A stretch of 37,848 bases of DNA. Source: Comamonadaceae bacterium. GTDB lineage: Bacteria; Pseudomonadota; Gammaproteobacteria; Burkholderiales; Burkholderiaceae_C. The stretch's first letter is position 1. Each line of letters starts with the position of its first letter. Under the pieces are notes generated by a model. That model searched no databases and had not been told where the DNA came from. It saw only the letters and a program-made list of their open reading frames with translations. Below, one piece after another: positions 18,228 to 27,997 of this stretch. The translations under genes were made by a program, and so were the position numbers. The DNA lies in the NCBI GenBank assembly GCA_947452325.1, contig CANGCZ010000002.1:1-37848 (forward strand). The letters run 5' to 3'.

Positions 18228-19139
18228 TCAACCGGCCATCGCCATCGCACTGTGCTCGTTGGCGGTGCGGTGATCCACCTGCGGGTGACGGTAGATCTGG
18301 TTCAATTCATGCGGCTTGAAGTCGGTGATCAACGGTGAAGTCGGGTCGGTGGCCAAAGGATGATCGGGGTCAATCAAGGCCAGCGCATAAATAGGTTCAA
18401 AGTCTGTGACGAACAAAGCCTTGTAGCCATAGTCGTCCACCGGGCCGAGGTTGTAATAACGCAAGCCGTTTTTCTGTGCCCAGCGGCAAGCCTGCAAACA
18501 AGCGTAAATACCAGGAGAACGGTTTTTGTAGTCTCGATTCCACTGACAGAAACTGCCGTACAACTGGTTGTATTGAGGCAGCAAAATAGACACGTCGGTC
18601 AACACCAGTTCGCCCTCGGGGCTGTGTACACGAAGTATCAGCACATCCAGGTTGCGTACATAGTCAACAAAGCCTTCAACTTCGCGGTCATCAATGTAGT
18701 AATTGGCGAAATGCTCGCCGCCCATCTCGAACATGTCTTCAACGGTTAACTCGCAGCCGGGTATGACTTCTTCGGTGTAGACAAAATTTTTGTACTGCTT
18801 GTCGTATTCGCGGAATTTGCGCTCACGGCGGGCTTCGGTCCAGAAGGCTTCATCCATGGTGTTGACCAAGCCGTATTTGTCATTGATAGGGACACCGAAG
18901 GGGCTGTCAGGCGGCAGGGCGTAGACCACAAAAGGGCGAGGGGCCGAGTCCAGCATTTCCAAGGTCACATTGATATAGGGGCAAAGTGCATCCCAGCGGG
19001 TGGTGTAGTAAAGAATGTCGTTGTGCTCACTTTCAACCAGCAGGTTGTCTTCAGTCCAGCTCTGGTTTCCGATTTCATACACCTTGGGGGTAGCGGAAAA
19101 CGCTTGCGCAGGTTTGAATTGGTAAAGCATGCCATTCAT
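18228..19139 (-). CDS. GNAT/aminoacyl-transferase-fold protein (tentative)
   Basis: LQACRWAQKNGLRYYNLGPVDDYGYKALFVTDFEPIYAL resembles the C-terminal core of ATE/BioF2-type GNAT transferases. Remote similarity only. Confidence 0.5.
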   Translation of the reverse strand: MNGMLYQFKPAQAFSATPKVYEIGNQSWTEDNLLVESEHNDILYYTTRWDALCPYINVTLEMLDSAPRPFVVYALPPDSPFGVPINDKYGLVNTMDEAFWTEARRERKFREYDKQYKNFVYTEEVIPGCELTVEDMFEMGGEHFANYYIDDREVEGFVDYVRNLDVLILRVHSPEGELVLTDVSILLPQYNQLYGSFCQWNRDYKNRSPGIYACLQACRWAQKNGLRYYNLGPVDDYGYKALFVTDFEPIYALALIDPDHPLATDPTSPLITDFKPHELNQIYRHPQVDHRTANEHSAMAMAG

Positions 19140-19149
19140 GTTGTTGCCT

Positions 19150-19608
19150 TTATGTATGTGATTTTTTTTTGAATTGTTTTGTTGTGGAATGTAACGCAGG
19201 AATCTTTTTCAAGTCGAAATAAGTCACGTCAACCGCGTGGTTCTTTTTCAAGAATTTAGGATCGGTTTGCTCCAATTGCGAAATAGTTTCTTGCATGCGC
19301 GACAAATGCAGGGATGCATCGCTGTCAGCATCTTTTAATCCCAGCATGTAATCGTCCATCAGCGGACAGTCGGTGTCGAAATAAAAACTTTTGTTCTTGG
19401 GGTTGTAACTGAGAGGGTAAAGACTGCAGCCGAATGGTTTCTCCGTACCCATGTTGCAGCCCTGGGGGCCCAGGTGTTCACAGCGGGTTTCTATGCAGAC
19501 CGAGCCTAATTTTTTCTTTTCTGTGCTGGTCAGCGTTATATCTAGAGGCGGATAACCCGCTTCGACGTTGCAACATCGTTGGCATTCGGCACAGTGGTCA
19601 AACAACAC
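19150..19608 (-). CDS. YkgJ-type cysteine cluster protein
   Basis: CAECQRCCNVEAGYPPLDITLT...CEHLGPQGCNMGTEKPFGCSLYPLSY; GTG start after GAGGGAG. Confidence 0.8.
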   Translation of the reverse strand: MLFDHCAECQRCCNVEAGYPPLDITLTSTEKKKLGSVCIETRCEHLGPQGCNMGTEKPFGCSLYPLSYNPKNKSFYFDTDCPLMDDYMLGLKDADSDASLHLSRMQETISQLEQTDPKFLKKNHAVDVTYFDLKKIPALHSTTKQFKKKSHT

Positions 19609-19698
19609 GCAAATACTCCCTCAAGGGCAGATTGTTTCGGTTGTCATGCACCGCAAAAAAACGTAGGTGTGTCATCTAGCGTGGCAAAAAGTTGCGGA

Positions 19699-19727
19699 AT
19701 TATTGACGTTTTGTCATATTGAGTCAA
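19699..19727 (-). promoter_or_regulatory. predicted sigma70-like promoter for the YkgJ/GNAT genes
   Basis: On the minus strand TTGACT-N17-AATAAT; the spacer contains TGACGTTTTGTCA-type dyad symmetry. Confidence 0.45.
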
Positions 19728-19827
19728 GAAATGATTAATTTACTAAATTTCACTTTTTCGAGAATTTGCAAATCAACGACAACACCTGTTTTTTGAACAA
19801 CCCAGCCATGGCACTTTTTGAATGAAC

Positions 19828-20985
19828 TTAATGTTTTGCTTCAACTGTGCTGATTTGCACGGTGTCACCTTGTGCCACACCATCGGGTGGATTTTCTATG
19901 ACTTTGTCGCCAGCCTGCACACCAGAGAGGATTTCAACCTTGCTGCCGTGGTCACGTGCAATGACGATGGGTTTGAGTTCGACTTTATTTTGGGGATTCA
20001 CCGTTGCCACCGCAATACCCGCTTTAGAGAAGATCAATGCGCTCGGCGGAAGAGTGAAGCGGTCTGCGGCTGCGTCTATGTCAAAGCTGACGCTGGCAAA
20101 ACCGCCGGACAGGAATTCATTCCTCGGGGTGTCCACTGCCAATTTAATCAGCATGCTGCCGGAATTGGTGTTGATAGCTTGCGACATGGTTAAAACGGAA
20201 GCGGTGAACACCTTGCCGGGCAGACTGGGCAGCGTGAACTTGGCCTTGCTGCCTTGGCGAATGGATAGCACCTGACTTTGCGGAATGCTGACATACAAGC
20301 GCTGTAGTTTGGTGTCTGTCACGACAAACAGTTCTCTGCCAGGGTCGCTGGCGGTGTTGATCAATGCACCAACTTCAGTATTGCGTGCTGTCACGACACC
20401 ATCAAAAGGAGAAACAATTCGGGCGAAGTTTTTCAGGGAAAGCAAGCGGTTGACATTGGCTTGTGAAGCATTGACCGCTGCCAGCTTGGCGTTGTAGTCG
20501 CCGACCTTTTCCTCTACAGCTTGGGAAGAAACGAAATTGGCAGCTTCCAAAGATTTCCAGCGCTTGGCGGTGTTCTCTGACAAGACTGCGTTGGCCTGGG
20601 TGGTGGCCAATTCGGCTTTGGCTTGCAAGATTTGCTGGTCCAGGTCCGGCGTGTCGATTTCAGCCAGCAGTTGACCTGCTTTGACTGGCGTGCCTATTTC
20701 AGTTTTCCAGCTTTTCAAGTATCCGCTGACACGTGCGTAAATCGGTGCGCGCGGGGCTTCGAAACGACCGGGCAAGGACAATAAACCGGCTTCAGTGACA
20801 GGTATAGGTGAAATCACGCTGACCACGGTCAAGGCTTGTTTTTCCGTGTTGGCTTTCAGTTGGGCCGCATCGGTGGAACGGACATGCAGTCCATTGATCA
20901 CAATGCCGCCAGCTACCAAAGCGAATACAACGGCCGAGGTCCATAAATAACCACGGGAAACACGGCGGGTAGAAAAATCAGACAT
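19828..20985 (-). CDS. RND efflux periplasmic adaptor subunit (HlyD/MFP)
   Basis: RAPIYARVSGYLKSWKTEIGTPVKAGQLLAEIDTPDLDQQI and FDGVVTARNTEVGALIN; start MSDFSTRR at 20985. Confidence 0.88.
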   Translation of the reverse strand: MSDFSTRRVSRGYLWTSAVVFALVAGGIVINGLHVRSTDAAQLKANTEKQALTVVSVISPIPVTEAGLLSLPGRFEAPRAPIYARVSGYLKSWKTEIGTPVKAGQLLAEIDTPDLDQQILQAKAELATTQANAVLSENTAKRWKSLEAANFVSSQAVEEKVGDYNAKLAAVNASQANVNRLLSLKNFARIVSPFDGVVTARNTEVGALINTASDPGRELFVVTDTKLQRLYVSIPQSQVLSIRQGSKAKFTLPSLPGKVFTASVLTMSQAINTNSGSMLIKLAVDTPRNEFLSGGFASVSFDIDAAADRFTLPPSALIFSKAGIAVATVNPQNKVELKPIVIARDHGSKVEILSGVQAGDKVIENPPDGVAQGDTVQISTVEAKH

Positions 20986-23900
20986 GACGAACTCCAGGGG
21001 AAAGCGGTGCGATTTTGGAAGGGCGGTGACGCGAATGCACCATGCTAAATAACAAAGGAACCAAAATAAGAGTGGCCACAGTGGCAAATGTCAGACCACC
21101 AATGACAGCACGGCCCAGTGGTGCATTTTGCTCACCGCCTTCGCCCAGGCCCAGGGACATGGGAATCATGCCGATGATCATGGCCAGCGCTGTCATGAGC
21201 ACCGGGCGGAAACGCACAAATCCGGCTTCCAGCGCTGCGGCCACAGGGTCGCCAAGTGCATCCAGGCGCTCACGCGCAAAGCTGATCACAAGCACGCTGT
21301 TGGCGGTGGCCACACCCATGCACATGATGGCGCCGGTGAGTGCGGGCACGGATAAGGTGGTGCGGGTGGTAAACAACATCCACACAATGCCTGCGATGGC
21401 CGACGGTAACGCACTGATGATGACGAAGGGGTCACGCCAGGATTGGAAATTGACCACAATCAAAAAGTAAATCAGCGCAATCGCGCCGACCAGTCCCCAT
21501 AACAAACCAGAAAATGCTTTTTCCATGGTGCGGACTTGACCCAACAGCACAACTTTGCTGCCTTTGGGCAAAGCCGCTTCGGTGTCTGCAATGGCTTTGC
21601 GAACTTCTGTGGCCACGCTGGCCAGGTCGGTGTCCTGCGAGGTGGCGTGTATTTGCACCATCGATTGAATATCGTATTGACTGACCAAATCGTTTTTGGT
21701 GGTGCGGTTGAAACTGGCCACTGAACCTAGCACTTGTTGGCTGTTGCCGTTACCCGAAATGATGGGCAAATTGGCCAGCGAGTCCAGCGAGTCCAGGTTG
21801 TACTGCGGTGCTTGCATCACGATGCTGTAAGACACACCATTGGCTGGATTCAACCAATAGGTGGGAGCCACTTGGCTGCTGCCGGCCAGATTGACCACCA
21901 GGTTGTTGGTCACATCTCTGGGAGTGATTCCCATGTCCAAGGCTTGTGAACGGTCCATGTTGACTTCAAACACCGGACTTCTGGCGGACTGCTGTGTACG
22001 CACATCAGCGATGCCAGGAATCTGACGGATCTTTTTCAGCAAGGTGTTGGCGTATTCAAAGTTGGCGCTTAAGTTGGCGCCGCGAATTTGAATGTCAATC
22101 GGTGCGGGGGCACCGAAATTCAGAATCTGGCTGACGATATCAGCCGGAGGAAAGTAAAAAGTAGTGTCTGGGAATGCCGCAGGCAATGTTTTGCGAAGTT
22201 GGCGCACATAGTCAGCGGTGGGTACGTGTTCTTTGCGCAAAGCAATTTGTATGTCCCCGTCCATGGTACCGATCACGCCGGTGTTGTTGTAAATCGTATT
22301 GATCCAACTCGGAGGAAGACCGATGTTGTCAACCAGAGTAACGATTTCTTCAGAGGGAATGACTTTTTGTATGGCTTTTTCAATGTGCGCAAACCGTGCA
22401 GCCGTTTCTTCCACCCGGGTGCCTATGGGCACGCGAACGTGTAAGAGTATTTGTCCGCCGTCGACGTCCGGGAAAAAATTGCTACCCAGGTAAGGGACCA
22501 AGGCGAACGAAGCCATCACAAACCCCATGAAACCGATGACGATGGGCCAGCGGGTTTGCAGACAGGCACCCAGCAGGTTTTTGTAGCTGTCGCGGATACT
22601 TTCAAAACGGGCTTCAAAACCGCGCTGCAGCATGACAATCGGATTGCGGGTGCGCGGCAAACCGAAACTGCCATGCATATCGGTATGGGCAGCATGCGGT
22701 TTGAGCAGGTAATTGGCCATGGTCGGCACCAAAGTGCGCGACAGGAAGAAAGACAAGACCATGGCCAGCATCACGGCCAGGGCCAAGGGTACAAACAGAA
22801 AACGTGACACGCCTTCCAGGAAGAACATGGGAACAAACACAATACAAACGCAGAGCATGGAGACAAAAGCCGGGGTCACGATTTGTGCCGCACCGTCAAG
22901 AATGGCGGTCTCTACCGGTTTGCCTTGTTCCAGATGCCAGTTAATGCTTTCAATAGTGACGGTTGCGTCGTCTACCAGGATACCGACGGCCAAAGCCAAT
23001 CCTCCCAGCGTCATGATGTTGAGGGTTTCACCCAAAGCATACAAACCGACGATGGCGCCCATGATGGAAAGCGGGATAGACACAGCAACAATCAAGGTCG
23101 ATCGCCAACTGCCTAAAAAAAGAAAAATCATGATGCTGGTAAGCGCCGCAGCGATCATGGCCTCAACGGCTACGCCTTTGATGGCGGCTCGCACAAACAG
23201 TGATTGGTCGTTGATGGGCTGCACCGTCAGTGTGGGCGGCAAGGTGGCTTTCATGCTATCGAGTTTGTCGCGGATACCGTCAACAATAGACAGCGTAGAC
23301 GTGGTGCCGTTTTTCAACACCGACATCAGCACCGACCGGTTGCCATTCACATGAACAATATTGGTTTGCGGTGAATTGCCGTCGTGTACGTTGGCGACAT
23401 CACGCACATAAACCATGGCACCGTTGACGGATTTGACCGGCAGGTCGGCCATGTCTTTGATATTGACAGCCGCGTTATTCAGGTTGATGGAGTATTCCAG
23501 CGAGTCGATTTTTTGCGTGCCGACGGGAATGATGATGTTTTGACTGGCCAGCGCATTGGCCACATCTTGCGCACTCAGGCCCAGGGATTGCAGCTCTGGC
23601 AGTTTGAGGTCAACCTGTACCAGACGCATCTTGCCGCCGTACGGAAAAGGAATGGCCGCACCCGGCACCGTGACCAGAGGTGTGCGTACCAAGTTCAAGC
23701 CATAGTCGGCCAGGTTTTGTTCAGACAGGCCTTTGCCGGCCAGAGCCAATTGCAGAATCGGCACGGTGGAAGCGTTGTAATTGACGATCAGCGGCGGCAG
23801 CGCGCCGGGTGGCATTTGCCTGAGCATGGTTTGCGAAATAGCCGTCACCTGGGCGTTCGCAGTGGCAATGTTCACGCCGGGATGGAAGAAAATTTTGACA

Positions 23901-24178
23901 ATACCCAAGCCGTTGTAAGAGTTGGCCTCCAAGTGTTCAATGTCGTTGACTGTGGTGGTCAGTACGCGTTCGTACAAGGTGGTCATGCGACCTGCCATTT
24001 GGTCTGGCGGCAAACCGGTATAGGCCCAGGCCACAGCGATCACAGGGATGCGGATTTCAGGAAAAATGTCTGTAGGTGTTCTCAGGGCTGCAAGCGGACC
24101 CATGATCAACAGCAGCAAGGCCATCACGACAAACGTATACGGGCGCTTGAGCGCCAGACCTACAACATTGAACGACAT
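20978..24178 (-). CDS. RND efflux permease (AcrB/HAE-1-like)
   Basis: 1066 aa; GLALAVGILVDDATVTIESI, PEIRIPVIAVAWAYTGLPPDQM, LGLGEGGEQNAPLGRAVIGGL. Confidence 0.92.
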   Translation of the reverse strand: MSFNVVGLALKRPYTFVVMALLLLIMGPLAALRTPTDIFPEIRIPVIAVAWAYTGLPPDQMAGRMTTLYERVLTTTVNDIEHLEANSYNGLGIVKIFFHPGVNIATANAQVTAISQTMLRQMPPGALPPLIVNYNASTVPILQLALAGKGLSEQNLADYGLNLVRTPLVTVPGAAIPFPYGGKMRLVQVDLKLPELQSLGLSAQDVANALASQNIIIPVGTQKIDSLEYSINLNNAAVNIKDMADLPVKSVNGAMVYVRDVANVHDGNSPQTNIVHVNGNRSVLMSVLKNGTTSTLSIVDGIRDKLDSMKATLPPTLTVQPINDQSLFVRAAIKGVAVEAMIAAALTSIMIFLFLGSWRSTLIVAVSIPLSIMGAIVGLYALGETLNIMTLGGLALAVGILVDDATVTIESINWHLEQGKPVETAILDGAAQIVTPAFVSMLCVCIVFVPMFFLEGVSRFLFVPLALAVMLAMVLSFFLSRTLVPTMANYLLKPHAAHTDMHGSFGLPRTRNPIVMLQRGFEARFESIRDSYKNLLGACLQTRWPIVIGFMGFVMASFALVPYLGSNFFPDVDGGQILLHVRVPIGTRVEETAARFAHIEKAIQKVIPSEEIVTLVDNIGLPPSWINTIYNNTGVIGTMDGDIQIALRKEHVPTADYVRQLRKTLPAAFPDTTFYFPPADIVSQILNFGAPAPIDIQIRGANLSANFEYANTLLKKIRQIPGIADVRTQQSARSPVFEVNMDRSQALDMGITPRDVTNNLVVNLAGSSQVAPTYWLNPANGVSYSIVMQAPQYNLDSLDSLANLPIISGNGNSQQVLGSVASFNRTTKNDLVSQYDIQSMVQIHATSQDTDLASVATEVRKAIADTEAALPKGSKVVLLGQVRTMEKAFSGLLWGLVGAIALIYFLIVVNFQSWRDPFVIISALPSAIAGIVWMLFTTRTTLSVPALTGAIMCMGVATANSVLVISFARERLDALGDPVAAALEAGFVRFRPVLMTALAMIIGMIPMSLGLGEGGEQNAPLGRAVIGGLTFATVATLILVPLLFSMVHSRHRPSKIAPLSPGVRHV

Positions 24179-24251
24179 CGCTGACTTTCTTTTTTATGCA
24201 ACAAGCAGTCTCGGCTTCTTGTCAGTGAAAGGATTTTTGATCCTCTGATTA

Positions 24252-25190
24252 TCAACACATTCGGAAGCGATTTTGAAACAAACTGAGGCTGCTGGTCAAT
24301 CGACCGTCTGCCAATTGCATATGCGCTTGCAAGTATGTCTCGCTGGGGACAGACAAGCCGACATAAAGCTTTGCACACACAGTACGAGCTGACTGTCCTG
24401 GCCAATCAGCCGGCAACAGCTTTTGCGGCAAGAAGGGATCGCGCAGCAGCAGGCGCCTGTAGTCGTGTATCAGTAACAGCCTCAGTAAAAAAGCCTTTTC
24501 GTTTTGAACAAGGTTTTTGCTGGTTTTTTTGGTAGGCCATTCTTCTACCAAGGGCTGGTAAGTTTTGACAAACTGACGGTAACTGTCGGCCAGTTGAGCC
24601 AAATCCCAAGACTGCGTAGCCACCTGTTGATCGGTGACGCCCGAGCTGGTCAATAAACTGTCGCCTTGCAGAGGCCAGATCTGCTTTTGCAAATGCCCCA
24701 ATCCTTCGCCTTGGAGCAAGGACAAGGCCACTTGCAAATCTGCACCCGGATGCACAAACACCTGGTTTTGCCATTGGCCAAAGCCTTGCCAGACCAATGC
24801 ATTGCGCAAACGCTCACGGTCCTTGTGGCTCATGCTGTTCGATGCCAACAGCAATCGCCAGCGTGTGTCCCAGGGTGGTGACTGGCTGGCGTAAATGGCT
24901 TTGGACGCTTCCTCAATGCGATTGATACCGTTGGCACTGAGTGCATAGTCGGTGCGCCTGCCATGTGTTTGTGTGACCAGCCAGTCTTCTTTGACCAGTC
25001 GGTAGATGGCGGTGCGGATCAATCGTTCATTGACTTGCAGAGGTGCCAGCAAGCGGATCAGACAACCCAGCCAAATGGCACCGCCGCGCGGGTAGATGGC
25101 GTCGCCGAACAAAGAGATGATGAGCGAGCCGGCCTGCATGCGGTCCTGGCGGCAAAACCGCAGTAATCGTTTATCGGTCAACTCTGTCAT
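24252..25190 (-). CDS. paaX: phenylacetic acid degradation operon repressor PaaX
   Basis: SLIISLFGDAIYPRGGAIWLGCLIRLLAPLQVNERLIRTAIYRLVKEDWL, characteristic PaaX N-terminus; divergent from paaA. Confidence 0.9.
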   Translation of the reverse strand: MTELTDKRLLRFCRQDRMQAGSLIISLFGDAIYPRGGAIWLGCLIRLLAPLQVNERLIRTAIYRLVKEDWLVTQTHGRRTDYALSANGINRIEEASKAIYASQSPPWDTRWRLLLASNSMSHKDRERLRNALVWQGFGQWQNQVFVHPGADLQVALSLLQGEGLGHLQKQIWPLQGDSLLTSSGVTDQQVATQSWDLAQLADSYRQFVKTYQPLVEEWPTKKTSKNLVQNEKAFLLRLLLIHDYRRLLLRDPFLPQKLLPADWPGQSARTVCAKLYVGLSVPSETYLQAHMQLADGRLTSSLSLFQNRFRMC

Positions 25191-25238
25191 AGGTGAAAAG
25201 AATGAATGCGGTTTGCACTAAGCGTGATGTGTTTGAAA

Positions 25239-25286
25239 TGATACAAAATAAATATGATTTAACAGTTTTTTTGTATCAGTTATGAT
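25239..25286 (+). promoter_or_regulatory. candidate PaaX operator overlapping the paaA promoter
   Basis: Perfect 10-bp inverted repeat TGATACAAAA (25239-25248) / TTTTGTATCA (25269-25278); right arm sits between TTAACA (25259-25264) and TATGAT (25281-25286), spacer 16. Confidence 0.65.
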
Positions 25287-25311
25287 GCGTTTACCCATCA
25301 CGAGGTGACCC

Positions 25312-26355
25312 ATGTACACACAGTCTTTCAATGTGCCGGATGCACCGGCTACAGCGGCTGTCAGCCGCGATATCAAACCGGTGTTGTCAACGCAGGAGCA
25401 GCAGCTGCTGACCAATGCGCAGCAGCGTTTCGACGAGGTCATAGATGCAGACGGCAAGATTGAGCCCAAAGACTGGATGCCCGAGGCTTACCGCAAAACC
25501 CTGGTGCGTCAAATCAGCCAGCACGCACACAGCGAAATTGTCGGCATGTTGCCTGAGGGTAACTGGATCAGCCGCGCACCAAGCCTGAAACGCAAAGCCA
25601 TACTGATTGCCAAGGTGCAGGACGAAGGCGGCCATGGCTTGTATTTGTACAGCGCGGCTGAAACCCTGGGCACCAGCCGTGACCAGATGTTGGATGCACT
25701 GCATACCGGTCGCGCCAAATACAGTTCTATTTTTAATTACCCTACGCTCACTTGGGCGGATGTCGGCGTCATTGGTTGGCTGGTGGACGGCGCCGCCATC
25801 ATGAACCAAATCCCGCTGTGCCGTTGCAGCTACGGACCTTATGCACGCGCCATGGTGCGCATTTGCAAAGAAGAATCTTTTCACCAGCGCCAGGGCTTCG
25901 AGTCTTTGATGGTCATGATGCAAGGCAACGCCGAACAGCAAGCCATGGTGCAAGACGCGGTCAACCGCTGGTGGTGGAAATGCCTGGCCATGTTCGGCCC
26001 GCCGGACGCAGACAGCACCAACAGCACCCAAGGCATGCGCTGGGGCATCAAGCGCATCAGCAATGACGATTTGCGTCAAAAGTTTGTCGATGCAACTGTT
26101 CCGCAAGCCAAGGTCTTGGGTGTCACATTGCCTGACCCTGATTTGAAATGGAACGAGGCGCGCGGTCATCACGACTATGGTCAGATTGATTGGGATGAAT
26201 TCTGGGCCACGGTCAACGGCCACGGCCCTTGCAACAAAGAACGCCTGGCTACCCGTGTCAAAGCGCACGAAGACGGCCAGTGGGTGCGCGACGCTGCGCT
26301 GGCTTATGCACGCAAGCAACAACAACGCCTTCAACCACAGCAGGAGGCCGCATGA
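25312..26355 (+). CDS. paaA: 1,2-phenylacetyl-CoA epoxidase subunit PaaA
   Basis: [67 protein letters not shown]. Confidence 0.95.
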   Translation: MYTQSFNVPDAPATAAVSRDIKPVLSTQEQQLLTNAQQRFDEVIDADGKIEPKDWMPEAYRKTLVRQISQHAHSEIVGMLPEGNWISRAPSLKRKAILIAKVQDEGGHGLYLYSAAETLGTSRDQMLDALHTGRAKYSSIFNYPTLTWADVGVIGWLVDGAAIMNQIPLCRCSYGPYARAMVRICKEESFHQRQGFESLMVMMQGNAEQQAMVQDAVNRWWWKCLAMFGPPDADSTNSTQGMRWGIKRISNDDLRQKFVDATVPQAKVLGVTLPDPDLKWNEARGHHDYGQIDWDEFWATVNGHGPCNKERLATRVKAHEDGQWVRDAALAYARKQQQRLQPQQEAA

Positions 26356-26654
26356 GCCAGACCGGTAACGTGGCTAACGAATGGCCTTTGTGGGAAGTGT
26401 TTGTACGCAGCAAACAAGGCATTGAGCACAAGCATTGCGGCAGTCTGCACGCAGCCGATGCGCAGCAGGCTCTGCACATGGCGCGCGACGTGTATACGCG
26501 ACGTCAAGAGGGTGTGAGTATTTGGGTCATACCGTCTGCTGCCATCACAGCCAGCGACCCGGGGGACAAAGACACGTTGTTTGAACCCGCCAAGGACAAG
26601 GTTTACCGGCATCCCACATTTTTTGTCATACCTGACGAAGTGGGGCACATGTGA
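26352..26654 (+). CDS. paaB: 1,2-phenylacetyl-CoA epoxidase subunit PaaB
   Basis: [53 protein letters not shown] 26352. Confidence 0.93.
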   Translation: MSQTGNVANEWPLWEVFVRSKQGIEHKHCGSLHAADAQQALHMARDVYTRRQEGVSIWVIPSAAITASDPGDKDTLFEPAKDKVYRHPTFFVIPDEVGHM

Positions 26655-27418
26655 ACGCGTCGCCTGAGTTTGTGCTGCATTTGGCAGACAACGCGCTCAT
26701 TTTGGGTCAGCGCAATGCCGAATGGTGCGGCCACGGCCCGATATTGGAAGAAGACCTGGCGCTGGCCAACAACTCGCTGGATTTGATCGGTCAGGCGCGC
26801 TTGCTTTACCAGCACGTGACTCAGTTGCGTGATGACGGCAGCACCGAAGACACGCTGGCTTATTTTCGTGATCAGCAGGACTTTCTTAATTTCACTTTGT
26901 TAGAACTGCCTCACACCACAGCGCTGGCGCCGTCTGCACGCGCAGAACGCGACTACGCGGTCACGATTGCCCGCAATTTTTTGTTCAGCGCTTACATGTC
27001 ATTGGTATGGGAGCAACTCCAGAGCCATGCTGATTCACAACTTGCAGCAATTGCAGCCAAGTCTTTGAAAGAGGTTCGTTATCACTTGCAACACGCGGCC
27101 GACTGGCTGCTTCGTTTTGGCGACGGCACCGAAGAATCTCACCAAAGAGCACAGGCAGCGATTGATTTTTTAATGCCATACACACAAGAATTCTGGAGCG
27201 AATGGCCAGTGTCACAAAGCGTACTCGGCGATACAACTGCTTTGCAGTCTGCCTGGCAAGCCACGGTCGATGAAGTGTTGACACAAGCCTGTTTGCAGTT
27301 GCCTGCTGGTACCGGTCATGTCACACAGGGCAGGCACGGTGTTCACTCAGAACACATGTCTTATTTGTTGGCTGATATGCAAAGCTTGGCCAGGCAGCAC
27401 CCGGGCACCTCATGGTGA
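26651..27418 (+). CDS. paaC: 1,2-phenylacetyl-CoA epoxidase subunit PaaC
   Basis: LADNALILGQRNAEWCGHGPILEEDLALANNSLDLIGQARLLYQH; GTG start overlapping the paaB stop. Confidence 0.93.
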   Translation: MNASPEFVLHLADNALILGQRNAEWCGHGPILEEDLALANNSLDLIGQARLLYQHVTQLRDDGSTEDTLAYFRDQQDFLNFTLLELPHTTALAPSARAERDYAVTIARNFLFSAYMSLVWEQLQSHADSQLAAIAAKSLKEVRYHLQHAADWLLRFGDGTEESHQRAQAAIDFLMPYTQEFWSEWPVSQSVLGDTTALQSAWQATVDEVLTQACLQLPAGTGHVTQGRHGVHSEHMSYLLADMQSLARQHPGTSW

Positions 27419-27987
27419 AGGTCGCTGCGGCTGATGCGTCATTCTTGGAAGCTTTGCCTGACGGGTCTGTGGAAATGCCTGTGCCTACGCACCCCCATTT
27501 CGAGGTCTGGCAATACTTGGAGTCTGTCTGCGACCCGGAAATTCCCGTGTTGTCTTTGCGTGAAATTGGCGTGTTGCGTGCGGTGCGCCAGCAACCTCAA
27601 GGCTGGCAGATTGTCATCACACCCACTTACAACGGCTGTCCGGCTCTGGAACAAATGCAAGACGATGTTCGTCACTGCATGACACAAAAAGGTTTGCAAG
27701 CCGAGGTGATCACGTGTTTGTCCCCGGCATGGTCCAGCGACTGGATCACATCTCAGGCCAAAGCCAAGTTGCTGGCCTATGGCATCGCGCCGCCGCACAC
27801 CAAGCCAGCCAACCTTACACCCAAGCGCATACGCTTGGTACAAAAAATCGCACCTATGCAAGTGGTCTGTCCTCAATGCGGTTCTGACAACACCACAGAA
27901 ACATCTCATTTCGGCTCCACTGCCTGCAAGGCCATGTACAAATGCCTGGCGTGTATGGAACCGTTTGACTATTTCAAACCTTATTGA
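27412..27987 (+). CDS. paaD: phenylacetate-CoA oxygenase subunit PaaD
   Basis: VCDPEIPVLSLREIGVLR (MIP18/DUF59-like) and C-terminal CPQCGSDNTTETSHFGSTACKAMYKC...EPFDYFK. Confidence 0.93.
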   Translation: MVKVAAADASFLEALPDGSVEMPVPTHPHFEVWQYLESVCDPEIPVLSLREIGVLRAVRQQPQGWQIVITPTYNGCPALEQMQDDVRHCMTQKGLQAEVITCLSPAWSSDWITSQAKAKLLAYGIAPPHTKPANLTPKRIRLVQKIAPMQVVCPQCGSDNTTETSHFGSTACKAMYKCLACMEPFDYFKPY

Positions 27988-27997
27988 CGCCGCCCTG

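Noticed and set aside
25387-26334. 315-aa minus-strand ORF
   Set aside because: Antisense to paaA, which is unambiguous.
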